DNA of 60,000 nt. Origin: Apostichopus japonicus. Taxonomy: Eukaryota > Echinodermata > Holothuroidea > Aspidochirotida > Stichopodidae. The notes beneath the pieces were generated by a model. It was not told the origin of the DNA. It did not search any database and saw only the letters and a program-made list of their open reading frames with translations. The stretch lies in NCBI RefSeq assembly GCF_037975245.1, contig NC_092577.1, positions 24,055,398-24,115,397 of the forward strand, given 5' to 3'. This document shows, in pieces, positions 56,301 to 60,000 of this stretch (position 1 is its first letter; each line of letters starts with the position of its first letter). Made by a program: the position numbers and the translations under genes.

Positions 56301-56564
56301 GCACTGTAGAGAGCGTTGACCGGCTGTAATTGGGTTATAGCGCTTGTCAATCTTACTGGCTTTTTCTTAATTGGTCAGTAAATCGTGTATAGGATTGTAC
56401 ACAGTCACGGACTTATTTATAATGTCGTGCGAGAAGCGTTTTTAGCAATAAGTTGGGGTATATTTAGTGTGAGTTGCCAGGCAGAATCTATGCCGAATTT
56501 TTACGTTGTTTTAGGGACTTGCTTATTTTGGGTTCCTGCAGAGGATCGAGTTATTCACTCTGCA
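50386..56564. other. Long stretch without recognisable gene
   Basis: AT-rich single-copy DNA. A splice-acceptor-like TTTTTCAG at 51,855-51,862 is followed by a short open frame (EGVCPIKKLERLVSKLINQK, then a stop), which could be a terminal exon but is weak. A G/C-rich stretch is at 54,998-55,040 and a pyrimidine-rich tract at about 55,250-55,500. No RNA gene was recognised. Confidence 0.45.
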
Positions 56565-56735
56565 GCTGCGATGCGTAACTGATTATGCCTGCGCAAGGTC
56601 GTCGCAGCGTATGGTTCGCGGGCTGACGAACCTAATCGTTAGCTGCGCTACGTTGTCCTTACGCTGCGTCGCCCTTGACGCAGTACCTAGCTTGCGCTGC
56701 GTTGTTTTCGACGTAGCGCCTATAGTTAGCTGCGC
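56565..56735. repeat. CpG-rich degenerate GCTGCG repeat
   Basis: A short island dense in GCTGCGCTACGTTGTC / CGCTGCGTCG / GCGCTGCGTTGTTTTC variants and GACG motifs, in AT-rich surroundings just before the minisatellite. No gene is seen. Confidence 0.45.
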
Positions 56736-56910
56736 TGATAGGCAGCTGACACACTAGAGATTACCTTTGCCTTGACATAGCCAGTTAATGTACGCCACCC
56801 TTGTATTGTGTTTAGGTTATATTTTATTACTTTCTGTTTATATTATTTCTTTATTACTTTACGAAAGATGTACGACAGGTACATTGTATATATAATTATA
56901 ATTATAATTT

Positions 56911-57550
56911 TGGAACTTCAGTTCATTGGAACTTCAGTTCATTGGAACTTCAGTTCATTGGAACTTCAGTTCATTGGAACTTCAGTTCATTGGAACTTCA
57001 GTTCATTGGAACTTCAGTTCATTGGAACTTCAGTTCATTGGAACTTCAGTTCATTGGAACTTCAGTTCATTGGAACTTCAGTTCATTGGAACTTCAGTTC
57101 ATTGGAACTTCAGTTCATTGGAACTTCAGTTCATTGGAACTTCAGTTCATTGGAACTTCAGTTCATTGGAACTTCAGTTCATTGGAACTTCAGTTCATTG
57201 GAACTTCAGTTCATTGGAACTTCAGTTCATTGGAACTTCAGTTCATTGGAACTTCAGTTCATTGGAACTTCAGTTCATTGGAACTTCAGTTCATTGGAAC
57301 TTCAGTTCATTGGAACTTCAGTTCATTGGAACTTCAGTTCATTGGAACTTCAGTTCATTGGAACTTCAGTTCATTGGAACTTCAGTTCATTGGAACTTCA
57401 GTTCATTGGAACTTCAGTTCATTGGAACTTCAGTTCATTGGAACTTCAGTTCATTGGAACTTCAGTTCATTGGAACTTCAGTTCATTGGAACTTCAGTTC
57501 ATTGGAACTTCAGTTCATTGGAACTTCAGTTCATTGGAACTTCAGTTCAT
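56911..57550. repeat. 16-bp minisatellite, 40 perfect units
   Basis: The unit TGGAACTTCAGTTCAT is repeated head to tail exactly 40 times (640 bp) with no variant seen. One further unit lies at 57,564-57,579 after ATAATTATAATTT. The left flank has the same TATAATTATAATTT, so the flank was duplicated too. Each unit holds the palindrome GAACT-TC-AGTTC. The unit has no stop in any forward frame and is not a multiple of three, so long open frames in all three frames are artefacts. Confidence 0.97.
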
Positions 57551-57579
57551 ATAATTATAATTTTGGAACTTCAGTTCAT

Positions 57580-58085
57580 TGCCAACAGCTTATTGTTGAT
57601 AGTTATTAACATTGGTGGAGATATCATCAACATTTTAGGGGTGACGAGCAAACCCGAATGTGATTAAATATTCTCAACCTTCCAAAAATGTTGATCGGAG
57701 TCCTGGGGAGAGTAGTGGTGTGTACATGGTCTTGAGACATGGTTGGGGTGGGTAGGAGGGGGGACTCAAAAGCCTACGAAAGAATTTCACTTTAGGAACG
57801 GGGGGCATGACATTCTATGCCCAAAATTTCCAAAACCATGGCCGAAAAATGGAAGCGTCACCATAACTTGAGGCTACGGGTATTTCTTGAAAAAAAAAAA
57901 TACCTGTCACATTGCCGAAAACCACAAGCATTTTGTGTGTTAGTGCTACAAAATGTAAAAATGTTCGGAAGTTAAATTATTTCAAAATTTATTGTAAGCA
58001 AATTGTGTCAACTGTTACGGGCTAGAGGTTAAAAGTTGACCCCTAATTAACCTCGGTCTCGCGGACCTTTTTCAATTTGGGTCTC
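57580..58085. other. No gene seen
   Basis: Unique DNA with a poly-A run near 57,890. No coding or RNA gene was recognised. Confidence 0.45.
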
Positions 58086-59045
58086 GCATGTTTATATATG
58101 TTTATTTACAAAGACTTTGCATACTGATACTACTAAGAAATATCAAATGCTATGTTTGAACTTTGCAAAAAAGAAAAAGAAACAAAAAAAGGAGGAACAG
58201 CACCAACTACAAAAAGAGAACCTGAAGGCTAAGAACTGAGAGCTTGCCAAAAAAATGCATGCACTTAAACAGGAGCTTAGTGAATCAAAGAAACAACTAA
58301 CCAAGGTCAAAGAGGACCTTGACTCATCACAAACTAGCTTTCAAGCCCTCCTAGCCGATGAAGACAATACATCTTTTGAAGATGACATTGACTCTTCGCA
58401 ATTTTTCACATCCACTCCCAAAGACCAAGTATCTCTTTCGAAGACTTAACCAAACAACTTTTAATTTCTTGCCATGTTCTGTTAGGTTGGCACTTCAAAA
58501 CATTTATTTTTCATGTTTACATATGTTTATTTACAAAGACCTTGCATACTGATACTACTAAGAAATATCAAATGCTATGTTTGAACTTTGCAAAAAAGAA
58601 AAATAAAGAAACAAAAAAAGCAGGAACAGCACCAATTACAAAAAGAGAACCTGAAGGCTAAGAACCGAGAGCTTGCCAAAAAAATTACCGAACAACTTTT
58701 AATTTCTTGCCATGTTCTGTTAGGTTGGCACTTCAAAACATTTATTTTTCATGTTTACATATGTTTATTTACAAAGACCTTGCATACTGATACTACTAAG
58801 AAATATCAAATGCTATGTTTGAACTTTGCAAAAAAGAAAAATAAAGAAACAAAAAAAGCAGGAACAGCACCAATTACAAAAAGAGAACCTGAAGGCTAAG
58901 AACCGAGAGCTTGCCAAAAAAATTACCGAACAACTTTTAATTTCTTGCCATGTTCTCTTAGGTTGGCACTTCAAAACATATATTTTTCATGTTTACATAC
59001 TGATACTACTAAGAAATATCAAATGCTATGTTTGAACTTTGTAAA
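58086..59045. repeat. 238-bp tandem repeat, four partial units
   Basis: Units marked by GCATACTGATACTACTAAG at 58,119, 58,544 and 58,782 and a shortened one near 58,997. The spacing is 425, 238 and about 215 bp. The first unit is longer by 187 bp because it still contains the segment 58,254-58,449, which later units lack. Later units are nearly identical to each other, which suggests recent duplication after a deletion. Confidence 0.85.
58148..58449 (+). pseudogene. Coiled-coil coding fragment
   Basis: A reading frame rich in Lys, Glu, Gln and Leu (HQLQKENLKAKN, stop, ELAKKMHALKQELSESKKQL, TKVKEDLDSSQTSF) with heptad-like spacing, then an acidic/serine tail DEDNTSFEDDIDSSQFFTSTP and a stop at 58,447-58,449. 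A TGA at about 58,237 breaks it; in later repeat units this codon is CGA. No family was recognised. It may be the end of a host gene or transposon ORF. Confidence 0.35.
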
Positions 59046-59678
59046 AGAGAAAAATAAAGAACAACTCTCATTTTATAGGGAAGAACTCAAGTCTTAATGC
59101 AATTTCAGCTATAGTATTTTGGGTTTAGTTTTACAACTGCTAAATGCTAAAAGCAAATTGACCAAAATTTCACAGCCTCCCTGCCACAGGCACTGCCCCT
59201 AATTCTATCTAATAATGCCTCTTCACCTTTCAATCGGTACAATTTCACAAAGAGCAGCCACAGTTACAGCCATAACTATACAACCACAGTATATTGGCAT
59301 ATTTTATATACGGGTATATCTGCTAGTATTATTAAATCAATGTTGTAGTTATTCAGTTTACCTCGGTTTGTGTAGCATGTCCTTCCTCATACCACATCAT
59401 CTTTTCACCCAGTGCTGTAAGTCATTTGCTGTGGACTTGGACTCAGACCGGGGATGTCTTGCAGTCAGACTTCAGATCCCCGTCTAGATGTATTCCACAT
59501 TCTGTTTGTTGGTATAGTAGTAGTTAACACATATGGCCACAAAGTGGACCTTCGCTAATTGAGTGTATTATTGTAAGTGGAGAACTATGTAAACGATTGT
59601 GATACCTGAAGTAATAGTACACGGAGAATATCGGTTGATTCGTAGCAGTGTTTATTACGATAAGTTGTTTACAAGAAC
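59046..59678. other. No gene seen
   Basis: AT-rich DNA after the 238-bp repeats. No recognised feature. Confidence 0.4.
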
Positions 59679-59813
59679 ATGGTGATCGTAACGAATGAAT
59701 CGGCTGTAGCAAGTAGAACGTACGTAACTAATATCACACATCCCCTAACAGATCATGAAAATGTAAGCATTGCAAGGCCTTCCAAAGATGCTAAAAGGAA
59801 AAGACGCCATTAA
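59679..59813 (+). CDS. Small ORF, possibly an exon end
   Basis: A 44-codon frame beginning MVIVTNESAVASRTYVTNIT and ending with RPSKDAKRKRRH, a basic C-terminus. Codon use looks protein-like, but there is no homology that I recognise and no clear splice or promoter signal. It could equally be chance. Confidence 0.2.
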   Translation: MVIVTNESAVASRTYVTNITHPLTDHENVSIARPSKDAKRKRRH

Positions 59814-60000
59814 GGCGCAGCGCAGCAGCAGGTAATACCAGCTAGTAAGTCAGTGTTTCATCCCTGTATCTCTGTGGTTTTATTATGATTCGACCACTTC
59901 TAGCCTTTCTGGTGTTTGTTGTGTTGATCCTGTAAAAGGACTCGTTTTGGTGTTTGGTTTGCGTTAGTGGGTGTTGTGTTGTAGAGGATGGTGTATGTTC

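Noticed and set aside
56911-57550. CRISPR-like array
   Set aside because: Units are contiguous 16-mers without spacers, and the context is eukaryotic.
56808-57667. Three overlapping 227-248 codon open frames with LELQFIGTSVHWNFSS repeats
   Set aside because: They are translations of a 16-bp minisatellite without stops. Every forward frame gives the same repeating peptide, with no promoter, splice or family support.

Overview
The window is non-coding-rich metazoan DNA, almost entirely made of transposable elements and simple repeats. Supporting signs are GT-AG introns, TTAGGG-type telomere motifs, Tx1/L1-group and L2/Rex1-like non-LTR retrotransposons, Ty3/gypsy remnants and hAT-like terminal repeats. 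A marine invertebrate (echinoderm or other basal deuterostome) would fit, but the sequence alone does not fix the species. There is no bacterial gene organisation and no CRISPR array.

The main feature is a tandem duplication with a period of about 24.9 kb. Bases 1-17,674 recur at 24,888-42,593. The first 14.4 kb show only about four differences by eye, and the last 3.2 kb about twenty-five. Each copy reads: (a) a broken LINE ORF1 with CCHC zinc knuckles, split by a 2.2 kb hAT-like non-autonomous transposon and again by an antisense LINE 3' fragment; (b) a decayed DNA transposon with MULE/NOF-like transposase pieces and a Ulp1-type cysteine protease, itself hit by a short retroposon related to U2 snRNA; (c) a Ty3/gypsy remnant with a tRNA-Leu primer-binding site, gag, protease and reverse transcriptase pieces, ending in a LINE RT fragment; (d) 4 kb of repeat-rich DNA with GACTAATGT motif clusters and a 143-bp triple repeat; (e) a 3.5 kb Tx1-like LINE, frameshifted in the first copy but fully open (1100 codons) in the second.

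The 7.2 kb between the copies (17,675-24,887) is a separate segment. It holds a second genomic copy of the 2 kb hAT-like element and a longer U2-headed SINE. The duplication ends exactly at the LINE 3' end. Only the second LINE has target-site duplications on both sides. This points to unequal recombination between two LINE copies.

After 42,593 the DNA is single copy. It holds an L2/Rex1-like RT fragment, two exons of a FLYWCH/MULE-transposase gene with a frameshift, a short LINE 3' insertion with an 18-bp target-site duplication, an interstitial telomere-like stretch next to a perfect hairpin, a minisatellite of exactly 40 perfect 16-bp units, and a 238-bp tandem repeat carrying a coiled-coil-coding fragment. 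No intact host gene was recognised. Most long open frames are shadows of repeats.
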